The translations under genes were made by a program, and so were the position numbers. A model generated the notes under the pieces. That model did no database searches. It saw nothing but the letters and a program-made list of their open reading frames with translations, and was not told the DNA's origin. From Sporomusa ovata DSM 2662 (lineage in GTDB: Bacteria; Bacillota; Negativicutes; Sporomusales; Sporomusaceae), in the NCBI RefSeq assembly GCF_000445445.1, contig NZ_ASXP01000002.1, positions 1,131,001-1,195,000 on the forward strand: a stretch of DNA of 64,000 bases, written 5' to 3'. How positions within the stretch are numbered: the first letter of the stretch is position 1; each line of letters opens with the position of its first letter. Positions 14,914-24,107 of this stretch are shown piece by piece.

Positions 14914-15387
14914 TTGGATACAAGTCAGTACTTAAACCGTAACGCGTTAAAGCTGATGGCTATCGGTTGCGCTGTCGCAGTGGTGGGGGTTTTGTTTGGC
15001 GCTTTTGGTTATGCCCACGCGGAAACACCTGAGTTTTGTGGAAGCTGCCATTCTATGGAACAGGCTTATACATCCTGGCAGGCGTCTAACCATAAGCAGA
15101 TTGAATGCACCGAGTGTCATCTGCCGAATGGCAATATAGCGGTAAAATTGGCTGCTAAAGTTCAGACCGGCATGAATGATGTGTATCATGAAGTACTGAG
15201 AGATTATCCGGCAACAATCCAGGTATCAACAAAGGGAAAAGGCTATATAGCAGATAACTGCCTGCGCTGTCACCAGTCTACGGTTGAAAAAACCGGCATG
15301 GGGGCCGGTGGGCAGGATTGCACCCAATGCCATCGGAGCTTAGTCCATGGCATGAACAAAAGCAAAGGAGGGATAAAGCTTGAATAA
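14914..15387 (+). CDS. nrfH: Tetraheme menaquinol dehydrogenase NrfH
   Basis: TTG 14914 is favoured over the adjacent TTG 14911, being 7 bases from AGGAGG (14901-14906). The protein of about 157 residues has one N-terminal membrane helix and four heme motifs: CGSCHSM, CTECH, CLRCH and CTQCH. The CGSCHSM methionine fits the NrfH heme 1 ligand. NrfH anchors NrfA and passes electrons from menaquinol. It overlaps nrfA by 8 bases. Confidence 0.92.
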   Translation: MDTSQYLNRNALKLMAIGCAVAVVGVLFGAFGYAHAETPEFCGSCHSMEQAYTSWQASNHKQIECTECHLPNGNIAVKLAAKVQTGMNDVYHEVLRDYPATIQVSTKGKGYIADNCLRCHQSTVEKTGMGAGGQDCTQCHRSLVHGMNKSKGGIKLE

Positions 15388-16669
15388 ATCACAGAAATCG
15401 ATGATTGCTTTGTTAGGTGTGCTGCTAGTTTTCTTTGGTTTTGTTATCATCAGGATTGGCTTTGCCAAGCCCGCATCTACCGTCAAAATAGCAAAAATTC
15501 CGGCAGGGGAATATGATCCGGCGGTATGGGGGAAGTTTTATCCATTGGAGTATGAGAGTTACAAGAAGAATGCTACGATGGCGTTGTCGCCAACAGGGTA
15601 TGGCGGTAGTATGAAAGTTCAAAAATCTGAACAGATGCCTGAAATTAATACAAATTTCAAAGGCATGCCTTTTAGCGTAGACTATACTGAGGATCGTGGA
15701 CATGTTTACGCAATGGAGGATATTAAAGAAACAAAACGGATTGGTCCCAAATCGCCGGGAGCTTGCATAACTTGCAAGACACCTTATCTGGAGAAGTTTT
15801 ACCAGGAGTCAGGCTGGGGCTATACCAAGATTCCTCTGACTCAGTTGATGGATCAGGTGCCGTCCCATGGTTCGATAAGCTGTGCCAACTGCCATGATCC
15901 CGAAACTATGGATTTGCGGGTCATAAACCCGGCGTTCATTGAAGCAATGGATCGTAAGGGGGTTGATGTATCTAAGGCCAGTCGCCAGGACATGAGAAGT
16001 TATGTGTGCGGCCAGTGCCACGCGGAATACTTTTTTGAACCTAATACGGTTCGCGTTGTATTCCCTTGGGATAAAGGCATGAAAGCCGGAGATATGTACG
16101 CCTATTATGCAGAGAAACCAGGTGGTTTTGTTCAGGATTGGCAGCATCCTGATTCTAAAACTGCGATGTTGAAAACCCAGCACCCTGATTTCGAAACCTG
16201 GTCTACCGGAACCCACGGCAAAGCGGGTGTAGCCTGCGCTGATTGCCATATGCCCTATATGCGTCAAGATGGACAGAAATACAGTTCGCACTTGATGACC
16301 AGTCCGCTTACTAATCTTGATGCTGCGTGTGGCACTTGTCATACCCAAGGCAGCGCCTGGCTGATGGATCAAGTCAAGACTACCCAGGATTATACTTTTG
16401 AGGTATTGCATACTGCTGGTCAAAACGTGGCTCATGCCCATGAGGCCATCAAAAAAGCCTCCGAGGTACCTGCTGTAAATCAGATTGAACTGGCAAATGC
16501 CAGGGAACTGGTGCGCAAAGCCCAATGGTACTGGGATTTTGTCGCTGCTGAAAACAGTATGGGCTTCCATAATCCTGATCAAAGTCTGAATACGGCCGCT
16601 CAAGCCAGTGAATTCGCGCGTCAGGCAATTGAGTCTGCTAATCGGGCTGCCGGTATAAACCTTTTCTAG
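15380..16669 (+). CDS. nrfA: Ammonia-forming cytochrome c nitrite reductase NrfA
   Basis: TTG 15380 follows AAAGGAGGG (15364-15372). The 429-residue preprotein has an N-terminal signal/anchor and five hemes: the catalytic CITCK, then CANCH, CGQCH, CADCH and CGTCH. The lysine-ligated CxxCK heme is diagnostic of NrfA. It reduces nitrite to ammonium with six electrons and completes the Nap-Nrf route encoded here. Confidence 0.95.
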   Translation: MNKSQKSMIALLGVLLVFFGFVIIRIGFAKPASTVKIAKIPAGEYDPAVWGKFYPLEYESYKKNATMALSPTGYGGSMKVQKSEQMPEINTNFKGMPFSVDYTEDRGHVYAMEDIKETKRIGPKSPGACITCKTPYLEKFYQESGWGYTKIPLTQLMDQVPSHGSISCANCHDPETMDLRVINPAFIEAMDRKGVDVSKASRQDMRSYVCGQCHAEYFFEPNTVRVVFPWDKGMKAGDMYAYYAEKPGGFVQDWQHPDSKTAMLKTQHPDFETWSTGTHGKAGVACADCHMPYMRQDGQKYSSHLMTSPLTNLDAACGTCHTQGSAWLMDQVKTTQDYTFEVLHTAGQNVAHAHEAIKKASEVPAVNQIELANARELVRKAQWYWDFVAAENSMGFHNPDQSLNTAAQASEFARQAIESANRAAGINLF

Positions 16670-16697
16670 CATTAAGCAGTGAATAAATAGAATGTAA

Positions 16698-16738
16698 AAC
16701 TCAGGACTCAGCCTAGGGCTGTAGTCCTGAGTTTTTTT
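16698..16738 (+). terminator. Intrinsic terminator after nrfA
   Basis: AACTCAGGACT (16698-16708) pairs with AGTCCTGAGTT (16722-16732), followed by a T run. It may act on both strands, since the minus-strand regulator gene ends at 16737. Confidence 0.85.
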
Positions 16739-17429
16739 ACCGGATAACCTTTTTCAGAGCATCCAGATTTTTAATTTTTATAGCTGATCGATAATATTCA
16801 ATCAAACCTTCATCGCGCATTCGGCCCATTTCTCTTGAAAGTGCTGTCCGGGAGACATTAAGGAAATCAGCTAAATCGTTACGGTTTAACATGGTGGTAA
16901 ACGTCTGACTGGCGGCTAATTTATGCTGTTCCAGTAGATAGGTACTTATTTTTTCGCGCATTCCCTTAAGCGCAAGGTATTCCACTTGCCGGTTCAGCAG
17001 GATTGCTTTCTCCGACATTATTGTCAACAGATTGGTGATAATTTGTTTATGATTTGCACATACATTGGAACACGTTCCAACAATTTTTATCGCTGGTAGA
17101 AACATTACCTGACATTCATCCTGGGTAATAACTGAAAAAGGCCAAATACCATTTACGGAGAATACATATATTTCGCCAAACATGTCTCCTGGTGCCAGCA
17201 ATGTCATAACAATCCGGTTTCCGGCTGCATTTTCCTTTATTACAGTTGCCTTGCCGGTAAGCAAAATACCCAAGCCGGTAAAATTTTCTCCTTCAATTGT
17301 GACGTAACTGTTCTTAGAATAGCTACAAACTTTGGGTTGTAAGCAATTAATTACAGCTTCCAGTGCATCTGCGGTAATTCCGTTAAACAATGGTGATTGC
17401 AGGAGGACCTCTAAAAATTTAGTACTCAA
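16737..17429 (-). CDS. Crp/Fnr-family regulator divergent from hcp (HcpR-like)
   Basis: The protein has an N-terminal cyclic-nucleotide-like sensor domain (about residues 10-130, with GDMFGEIYVF) and a C-terminal winged helix (NRNDLADFLNVSRTALSREMGRM). In-frame starts are GTG 17447, TTG 17441 and TTG 17429; TTG 17429 gives the usual short N-terminus, but the ribosome site is weak. Divergent placement next to hcp suggests an HcpR-type NO/redox regulator. Cysteines are present (for example CSNVCANH), but no clear Fe-S ligand pattern. Confidence 0.82.
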   Translation of the reverse strand: MSTKFLEVLLQSPLFNGITADALEAVINCLQPKVCSYSKNSYVTIEGENFTGLGILLTGKATVIKENAAGNRIVMTLLAPGDMFGEIYVFSVNGIWPFSVITQDECQVMFLPAIKIVGTCSNVCANHKQIITNLLTIMSEKAILLNRQVEYLALKGMREKISTYLLEQHKLAASQTFTTMLNRNDLADFLNVSRTALSREMGRMRDEGLIEYYRSAIKIKNLDALKKVIR

Positions 17430-17450
17430 AACGCACCACAACCTCACTTT

Positions 17451-17466
17451 GGTAGCTATGGCTACC
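17451..17466. promoter_or_regulatory. Perfect inverted repeat between the Crp-type regulator and hcp
   Basis: GGTAGC-TATG-GCTACC is a perfect 6-4-6 palindrome in the shared upstream region. A likely hcp -10 (TATAAT) lies just downstream near 17480. Its size suits a Crp/Fnr dimer half-site pair, but it does not match the standard TTGAT-N4-ATCAA Fnr box. Confidence 0.45.
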
Positions 17467-17540
17467 GATTTTTATTTTATATTATAATACAATGAAAACA
17501 AGAAAAACAAGTTAACATTAAAACTTAAGGAGGAGAAAAA

Positions 17541-19184
17541 ATGTCAGACATGTTTTGTTTTCAGTGTGAACAAACCGCCGGTGGTAAAGGTTGTACTAAA
17601 GTAGGTGTATGTGGTAAAAGTCCTGAGGTCGCCAATAAACAAGATAAACTTACTTGTGCCCTTGTTGGTCTGGGACGAGCCGCAACAAAAAACACACCTT
17701 CCAAATTGGCTGATGAACTCATGATGCTGGGGTTATTTGCTACGATCACCAACGTTAACTTTGATAAATTACGTATTAACGAATTAATCAATCTAATTCA
17801 GGATGAAAAAAACAAGTTAGATTCAAGTGCGAAAGATTTTCCTGTTAGTGATTTATGGACTGGTAATGAGGACATTGTATCATTGCGCTCTACTTTGCTG
17901 CTGGGTCTGCGGGGTATGGCAGCCTACGCCTGGCACGCCTATGTGCTGGATAAAAAAGATGATGAGGTTACCGCGTGGTTTTATAAAGGAATGCGCGCTA
18001 TCGGTGAAGAGCATACTGCGGAAGAATGGCTGAATCTGTTGATGGAATTTGGGCAAATCAACCTAAAATGCATGGGCCTGCTGGATGAAGCCAATACAAC
18101 CGCTTTTGGACACCCTGTACCGACTAAGGTTTCGACGCTCGTAGAAAAAGGACCGTTCATTGTTGTTACCGGTCATGATCTGCATGATCTGAAGCAGCTG
18201 TTAGAGCAAACTGAAGGCAAAGGTATTAATATTTACACTCATAGTGAAATGTTACCGGCTCACGCTTATCCTGAACTAAAAAAATACGCGCACCTCAAAG
18301 GTAATTTTGGCACAGCCTGGCAAAATCAGCAAAAGGAATTTGATAGCATTCCCGCGCCTATTCTTTACACCACCAATTGCCTGATGCCACCAAAATCGTC
18401 CTATGCCGACCGGATTTTTACAACTGCTGTAGTCGGCTACCCTGAACTGAAGCATATCCCTGATGCAAACAGTAAAAAAGATTCTTCCTCAATTCTTGAA
18501 AAAGCAATGGAGTTATTTGGTATTGGAAGCAAAGAAAATAAAATGGCGCAGAAGGATTTTACGCCGATTATTAATAAAGCACTGGAACTTGGCGGCTGGA
18601 AAGAAGATAAACAGTTTACTGGTATTAATGGCGGGACCGAGTTAATGACCGGATTTGCCCGTAACGCTGTATTAGGTGTTGCTGATAAAGTAATTGATGC
18701 TGTCAAAGCCGGAGCGATTAAACACTTTTTCCTTGTTGGCGGCTGCGACGGTGCCAGACCAGGCAGAAATTATTATACGGAATTTGTAAAAAACACACCA
18801 AAAGATACAGTAATTTTGACCTTAGCCTGTGGCAAATACCGGTTTAATGATCTTAACATTGGTGACATTGGCGGAATTCCCCGGATTCTTGATATGGGGC
18901 AATGTAATGATGCTTACTCTGCCATCCAGGTTGCGGTTGCCCTTGCCGGCGCCTTCAAATGCGGTGTTAATGACCTGCCACTAACGCTGGTACTTTCCTG
19001 GTACGAACAAAAGGCTGTATGCATATTGCTTACACTACTCGCGCTTGGCATAAAGAATATCTATATTGGGCCGACTCTGCCGGCATTCTTATCGGGTAAT
19101 GTACTGAACATCCTGGTTGAAAAGTTCAACTTGAAACCAATCAGCACTCCGGAAGACGATATCAAAGCTATTTTTAGCCGCTAA
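17541..19184 (+). CDS. hcp: Hydroxylamine reductase / hybrid cluster protein
   Basis: The 547-residue protein begins with the cluster motif C6-X2-C9-X8-C18-X5-C24, the spacing of class I Hcp from strict anaerobes. Downstream it has the hybrid-cluster ligand regions (for example GGCDGARPGRNYY, LACGKYRFN and PLTLVLSWYEQKAV). Hcp reduces NO or hydroxylamine and protects nitrite-reducing cells from nitrosative stress. AAGGAGGAG precedes ATG 17541. It is divergent from the Crp-type gene. Confidence 0.95.
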   Translation: MSDMFCFQCEQTAGGKGCTKVGVCGKSPEVANKQDKLTCALVGLGRAATKNTPSKLADELMMLGLFATITNVNFDKLRINELINLIQDEKNKLDSSAKDFPVSDLWTGNEDIVSLRSTLLLGLRGMAAYAWHAYVLDKKDDEVTAWFYKGMRAIGEEHTAEEWLNLLMEFGQINLKCMGLLDEANTTAFGHPVPTKVSTLVEKGPFIVVTGHDLHDLKQLLEQTEGKGINIYTHSEMLPAHAYPELKKYAHLKGNFGTAWQNQQKEFDSIPAPILYTTNCLMPPKSSYADRIFTTAVVGYPELKHIPDANSKKDSSSILEKAMELFGIGSKENKMAQKDFTPIINKALELGGWKEDKQFTGINGGTELMTGFARNAVLGVADKVIDAVKAGAIKHFFLVGGCDGARPGRNYYTEFVKNTPKDTVILTLACGKYRFNDLNIGDIGGIPRILDMGQCNDAYSAIQVAVALAGAFKCGVNDLPLTLVLSWYEQKAVCILLTLLALGIKNIYIGPTLPAFLSGNVLNILVEKFNLKPISTPEDDIKAIFSR

Positions 19185-19227
19185 TATTAGCTAGAAATAG
19201 TAAACCTTTGGTTCGGGATATCCCGTA

Positions 19228-19263
19228 CTATAAAAGGCGGTGCTTTGTCACCGCCTTTTATAG
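19228..19263 (+). terminator. Intrinsic terminator after hcp
   Basis: A perfect 15-bp stem (CTATAAAAGGCGGTG and its complement) surrounds a 6-base loop. The 3' arm contains CTTTTATAG, so the T tract is part of the stem. Confidence 0.75.
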
Positions 19264-19292
19264 CAATATAAACGGGTGTGGAGGTTACGGTT

Positions 19293-19520
19293 TTGATAAT
19301 TCGTCGAATAATGCAGTTATATTTCTTGTTTTTATATTTATGGGCAGGTTATCAATTTTTTTCTTTAGTCGAATTAACTTTAGCTGGTAATATTGCCGAC
19401 TTCTCGCTACGCTTTCCGGTGATCGAGACTTTTTTACCGTTATCAGCCCTGGTAGGACTAAAACAGCTAATCAGCACTGGGGTATACGATCAAATTCATC
19501 CGGCAGGATTATCTCAATAG
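19293..19520 (+). pseudogene. N-terminal fragment of a NapH-like 4Fe-4S membrane protein
   Basis: TTG 19293 with GTGGAGG 8 bases upstream gives 75 residues. The sequence (RRIMQLYFLFLYLWAGYQF, then VIETFLPLSALVGLKQL and IHPAGL) matches the start of membrane 4Fe-4S proteins related to NapH/CcoG. In those, HPAGL leads into further helices and CSWxCP motifs. Here it stops two residues after HPAGL, and no cysteine motif follows in any frame nearby. It is best read as a truncated remnant, though a short expressed peptide cannot be excluded. Confidence 0.55.
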
Positions 19521-19556
19521 TATGTAGATTTAAATTAAATTCAGTGGGGTGATACG

Positions 19557-20075
19557 GTGAAAGCAATCAATAAAGATGACTATATCCGGGAACTGAAAGA
19601 GTACTTCGGCTCAGATGAGCGCCGCATTAATCATGCACTTAAGGTATTGGCTGCTGCCGAAATAATAATGAGTGGCGAGAAAGTTAACGGTACAACTCAT
19701 GATGTGGTTACAGTTACCGCTTTGCTGCATGATGTGGGAATCAAGGTGGCCGAACTAAAATATAATTCTTCAGCCGGACCTTACCAGGAGCTTGAAGGAC
19801 CGCCAGTGGTGAGGAAAATCATGGAATGCCTCGGTGCGCCGCAGGAGATCATTGAGAGGGTGACTTATATTGTAGGTGGTCACCATACTGCCCGCAAGAA
19901 TGATGGTTTGGACTTCCAAATTATTTGGGAGGCCGATCTGCTGGTAAATATTGAAGAAGAGGGATTGGACGGGAATACTGAGCAATTACGGAATATTATT
20001 AAAAAGAATTTCCGGACACCAACCGGACTTCGCATGGTGCGATTGCGGTATAACTTAGAAAGCGAAGGCCGCTAA
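19557..20075 (+). CDS. HD-domain hydrolase
   Basis: The 172-residue protein shows the HD superfamily metal ligands in order: His in INHALKVL, HD in LLHDVGI, HH in VGGHHTA, and Asp in EADLLVN. Start is GTG 19557. HD proteins of this size hydrolyse nucleotides or other phosphoesters; substrate cannot be deduced. It stands between the remnant and a convergent kinase gene. Confidence 0.8.
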   Translation: MKAINKDDYIRELKEYFGSDERRINHALKVLAAAEIIMSGEKVNGTTHDVVTVTALLHDVGIKVAELKYNSSAGPYQELEGPPVVRKIMECLGAPQEIIERVTYIVGGHHTARKNDGLDFQIIWEADLLVNIEEEGLDGNTEQLRNIIKKNFRTPTGLRMVRLRYNLESEGR

Positions 20076-20086
20076 ATATATATAGT

Positions 20087-21361
20087 TCATCCGGTGCCGG
20101 GTTTAAACATTACGGTAATGGTTGTTCCCTGAGAAGCTGAATCTACCAGGATCTTAGCACCATGTCTTTCTGCAATCCGATAGCATATTGGTAAGCCTAA
20201 ACCTGTCCCGTTTTCTTTCGTGGTGAGGAATGGAGTACCCAGTTTCTGCATTACCTCGTCTGGTATCCCTATACCATTATCTTTAATCGAGACCATAATC
20301 GTACCGCTTTGTTCATAAGTCTTAATTATAACTTCGCCACAACCTTGCGTGGCCTCAAAACCATTGCGCACAAAATTTAAAATCATCTGCCGGATTTCTT
20401 TTTCATCAAACATGTTATCCGGAATTCTACCCAAATCTGTAAACAATTGCTGTCCTCTACAGGATGCATCAGCCTGCAAAAGTGGCTGCAAAGATTGTAT
20501 AACATCATTTATATTGCCGATTTTCATCTTAACAGCTTTGTTTTTGGCTAAAGACAAGTACTCAGTGATGATGCTGTTTGCCCGGTCTAATTCTTCAATC
20601 ATGACACCAAAATGATCATGGTATTTAGTAAAATCATTCTTTGACTGAAACAACTGTAGATAACCGCGCACTGTTGTCATTGGGTTACGGATTTCATGGC
20701 CAATGCTGGCGGCCATTTCACCGACAATGTTAAGCCGCTCCATTGTCGCTGACATTTGGTTTAAATTGCTATTAAGGACATCTGTAGTTTTTATTAGTTT
20801 TCGTTCATGGTAGGCTATCTTAGACAGGCTATTTGCAACATTATACAGAACATTTGCAGCCGCTTCAATGCGTTTCGGAGTTAATATTGTAACTTCATTG
20901 ACCGCTTTAACATAGTCGTCTTCGTTAACCCCGATTTCTTGTGCAAATTTTCGATATTTCTCCTCAGGAGGAGTATGGGTTACTATTTGTCCACCCAAAA
21001 TTGTCCCAATAAGCTGGCCTTCGAGAATAATTGGCGCTGCAAAGTCAATAAGACCTGCATGACATTCATATACTACCGGTTTACCAGTTCGAGCTGCTTC
21101 CTCGCCACCCTTTCGATGTGATTCAGCGCAACGCTTATCACCACACTTGGTTGAATGCGTGTAATCCATACAAAACCTGGTATATCTACTTGGAGTAGTA
21201 ATCGGATTGCCGTTAACATCCACGGTTACACTGGCTAAACCAACGCTCTCGGCAAAATCATCCTGAAAGCGTTGAAGGAATTTGAGATCAATTACGTCAG
21301 TCAATTTGATATTGTTTATGTCATCTGTTTGCCTTTTGTCTTGCTCGTAGACTTGCACCAT
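20087..21361 (-). CDS. PocR-domain sensor histidine kinase
   Basis: The 424-residue protein has no membrane segment. Residues about 20-180 form a PocR sensory domain (FCMDYTHSTKCGDKRC, VYECHAGLIDFAAPI, GTILGGQ), followed by HisKA (IGHEIRNPMTTVRGYL) and HATPase boxes (FVRNGFEA, DNGIGIP, GTGLGLPI). The PocR domain, with conserved cysteines, senses small organic ligands in diol/cobalamin regulators. No partner response regulator lies next to it. ATG 21361 follows an AGGGGGA site. Confidence 0.88.
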   Translation of the reverse strand: MVQVYEQDKRQTDDINNIKLTDVIDLKFLQRFQDDFAESVGLASVTVDVNGNPITTPSRYTRFCMDYTHSTKCGDKRCAESHRKGGEEAARTGKPVVYECHAGLIDFAAPIILEGQLIGTILGGQIVTHTPPEEKYRKFAQEIGVNEDDYVKAVNEVTILTPKRIEAAANVLYNVANSLSKIAYHERKLIKTTDVLNSNLNQMSATMERLNIVGEMAASIGHEIRNPMTTVRGYLQLFQSKNDFTKYHDHFGVMIEELDRANSIITEYLSLAKNKAVKMKIGNINDVIQSLQPLLQADASCRGQQLFTDLGRIPDNMFDEKEIRQMILNFVRNGFEATQGCGEVIIKTYEQSGTIMVSIKDNGIGIPDEVMQKLGTPFLTTKENGTGLGLPICYRIAERHGAKILVDSASQGTTITVMFKPGTG

Positions 21362-21599
21362 ATTGATTTCCCCCTAATATAATAGTAACTATCAGTTAAA
21401 TTGGGATGATCGATTTAGGTTTTAAGTTATAGTATATGAATAAATGACTTGCAAAAAGTCTCAGCAAAAATTGATTATATATATAATTTGATAAACAGTC
21501 TTAAAAATCTTCCAAAACCTCCAATAATTTACTATTTTTAGTTTATTTAGATTTTTATTGCCATTTTAATGTATATTGTAAAACGCTATGGAATATAAA

Positions 21600-21645
21600 A
21601 AATGAGAACCAGCCTTGTTTACCAAGGCCAGTTCTCATTTTTTTA
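21600..21645 (-). terminator. Bidirectional terminator-like hairpin after helD
   Basis: AATGAGAAC-CA-GCCTTG pairs with CAAGGC-CA-GTTCTCATT around a short loop, with A and T runs on either side. On the minus strand it lies just after the helD stop codon. Confidence 0.75.
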
Positions 21646-21662
21646 CAATTCCGCCTGCTGCA

Positions 21663-23894
21663 TTATCCGCTGACATTATACAAGCTTTTGTCAACCCGCC
21701 GCAAATAAGGCGACAGACTTCCCGTATAAAACAGATATAAACGGTGCAAAGCCCGGGTACAGATTGTATATAGAATATTACCATCTTGTTCTTGGCTATA
21801 ATTAGTTGCGTCTGCATTAACTATAAGTACAGCATCAAACTCTAAGCCTTTAGCCAGATAGGAGGGGATAATAACAATTCCGGTTGAAAATTTGTCGTCA
21901 TCTTTTATTAGCAGGGTAGTCTTGGCAGTTCCTTTCAACTGAGAATAAATTCTGAGAGCCTGAGTTACATTTTTAGTAATAATTCCAATAGATTTCAAAC
22001 CTTCATTCTGAACTGTTTGGATAAGGCTAAGAAGAGTAGCAGCTTCATCTTCAGAATTACTTAGTTGAACAACTGTAGGTTTCGGGCCAGGACGGTTGAT
22101 TGAAAGACTCTTGCCGGCACTTGGCAATATTGCCTGGCAAAAAGCCTGGATGGCTTGGGTTGAACGGTAGCTTTTGGTCAAACAAAAATGCAAGGTTTGC
22201 TCTTGGCCCAGGATGTTACTGGCTTCCGTAAAACTGGCTGTATTAACAAAAGGCTGGATTGACTGTGCAGGATCACCGACAATTGTCCAGGAACTGTTGG
22301 GGAATAGCTGAGCCAGAATTTTGTATTGAAAAGCGGAATAGTCTTGGGCCTCGTCAATTACAACATGCTTAATATCTTGTTTGACCGGAAAACCCTGCAC
22401 AACACCCTGGAAGTACAAAAAAGGAGAAATGTCTTCATAGGGAAGGATACCCCTGCTAATAAGCTTATGTGTCTGTGATTTTATTGTGACCCAATTACCA
22501 GGAATAGGCGTGTTGGTAACTGTAAATAATCTGTCATCAGAAAAAAGGGCTGCATATTCTTCTAAGGCATCCAGTGTTGTCAGTTTTTCTACATAATCAG
22601 TAATGGGTTTTAGCTCGCTTCTTGCCTGGATTCTGGCCAGTGCCTTGATCACCTTTTCATTGACTTCTTCACCGGCTTCAGTGAGTTGTGCGAGCTTTTC
22701 TCGCCGAACATCGGCGATGAGATCATGCATTCGTTTTTGGATAATTGTTCTGATTTTTTCGAGACGGATTGCCGGCGGCATCATTCTAAAGCTGTTTTGA
22801 TAGTAGTGCTGCCATTCACTCTGGTCAAACAATGTTTCGCCCCGAGCTGTGATAGACGGATGTTCATTAATCCAATCTGCTGCCAGCCAATTAAGATAGT
22901 TGGTTAAAACCTCGTTAAATAGTTGAGATGATTTAAAGCTGATAGTAACTGCCCGTTGTTTGTTGGCATTAGCAACCAGCATGTGCTCAAAGTAATCTGC
23001 ACGGGTTTCAAGACGCAAGGGGATATGGGCGGCAGACCTGGCAGTGTAGTCCTGAAAAGTCATTTGGACAACGTTTGCTTCGCCTATTTCCGGCAAGACG
23101 TTAGAGATATAATCACTAAAAATAGAGTTAGGAGATAGGATTAATACATTCTGGGAGGTTAATTTTTCCCGGTTTTGATAGAGCAAAAAGGCTATGCGGT
23201 GTAAGGCAACCGATGTCTTGCCGCTGCCGGCCGGCCCCGCCAAAAAGAGTACTTTATGCTGCTCATCACGGATAATTTGATTTTGATCCCGCTGGATGCT
23301 ATTAACAATGGTATGCATCTTTTCATTGACACTTTTAGCTAGTAGTTCTTGAAGGATATCGTCATCAATTGTTAAATCAGAATCAAACATATACTGGATG
23401 TGCCCATCAGCAATCTTGTATTGACGCTTGAGGGTAATAGTTCCATTGATTTCGCCTGCCGGGCAGGTGTAGGCTGCATCACCAAGGCCATAATCATAGA
23501 ACATGCTTGATACCGGGGCGCGCCAGTCATAGACGAGGAATTCGCCGTCTTCACCAGCCAGACTGCCAATTCCAATATAGATTTTCTCTGTATCATTATA
23601 ATGAGCTTCAGAAAAGTCAATCCGGCCAAAATAGGGGGATTTCAGCATTTTGATTAGATGACGGGCAGTCCCCTGCGAATGTTTGGAAAGCGCGCGCTGG
23701 CGATTCATCGTCTCGACATGTTGTGCTTCGTCAATAGAACTACCGCCGCTACTATTCCAATAATCCTGGAGAGAATTCCTGAGTGCATGCTGATGGCATC
23801 CCGAAACTTCCTTGTTTTTCTGTATTTGTATTTGTACTTGCCGGAGTGTTTTGGCGAGTCGTGCTAGTTCAAACTGCTGTTCCTGTTGGTTCAT
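21663..23894 (-). CDS. helD: HelD-type UvrD-family helicase
   Basis: The 743-residue protein has an N-terminal coiled-coil region (residues about 1-50) with a following VYDWRAPVSSMFYDY motif, Walker A (LAGPAGSGKTSVALHR), helicase motif II (VIDEAQDYSAFQ), motif III (GDPAQSI) and motif IV-VI segments ending with CTRALHRLYL. This is the HelD family of Gram-positive bacteria, ATP-driven motors that recycle stalled RNA polymerase. ATG 23894 follows GAGGAGG. Confidence 0.9.
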   Translation of the reverse strand: MNQQEQQFELARLAKTLRQVQIQIQKNKEVSGCHQHALRNSLQDYWNSSGGSSIDEAQHVETMNRQRALSKHSQGTARHLIKMLKSPYFGRIDFSEAHYNDTEKIYIGIGSLAGEDGEFLVYDWRAPVSSMFYDYGLGDAAYTCPAGEINGTITLKRQYKIADGHIQYMFDSDLTIDDDILQELLAKSVNEKMHTIVNSIQRDQNQIIRDEQHKVLFLAGPAGSGKTSVALHRIAFLLYQNREKLTSQNVLILSPNSIFSDYISNVLPEIGEANVVQMTFQDYTARSAAHIPLRLETRADYFEHMLVANANKQRAVTISFKSSQLFNEVLTNYLNWLAADWINEHPSITARGETLFDQSEWQHYYQNSFRMMPPAIRLEKIRTIIQKRMHDLIADVRREKLAQLTEAGEEVNEKVIKALARIQARSELKPITDYVEKLTTLDALEEYAALFSDDRLFTVTNTPIPGNWVTIKSQTHKLISRGILPYEDISPFLYFQGVVQGFPVKQDIKHVVIDEAQDYSAFQYKILAQLFPNSSWTIVGDPAQSIQPFVNTASFTEASNILGQEQTLHFCLTKSYRSTQAIQAFCQAILPSAGKSLSINRPGPKPTVVQLSNSEDEAATLLSLIQTVQNEGLKSIGIITKNVTQALRIYSQLKGTAKTTLLIKDDDKFSTGIVIIPSYLAKGLEFDAVLIVNADATNYSQEQDGNILYTICTRALHRLYLFYTGSLSPYLRRVDKSLYNVSG

Positions 23895-24107
23895 AGTTCC
23901 TCCTCAATGAATTAGCCGTTAACCTATTTTTCGTTTCGAACTATGGACTTGGCTATAAGTTAAAAGCTATAATGGTGACAGAGGTATAGTTAGGTGCTAT
24001 TACTAATAGTATTTGAACTTATCTTTTGTCACTGTGAACCAAGACAATCATGGGAAAAAACGGTATGTGACGTAAAATCTTAGCTAAAGAATACCAATAC
24101 CGGTCAC

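Noticed and set aside
15809..16672. 287-residue open frame on the minus strand
   Set aside because: It is the antisense shadow of nrfA, which has five diagnostic heme motifs on the plus strand.
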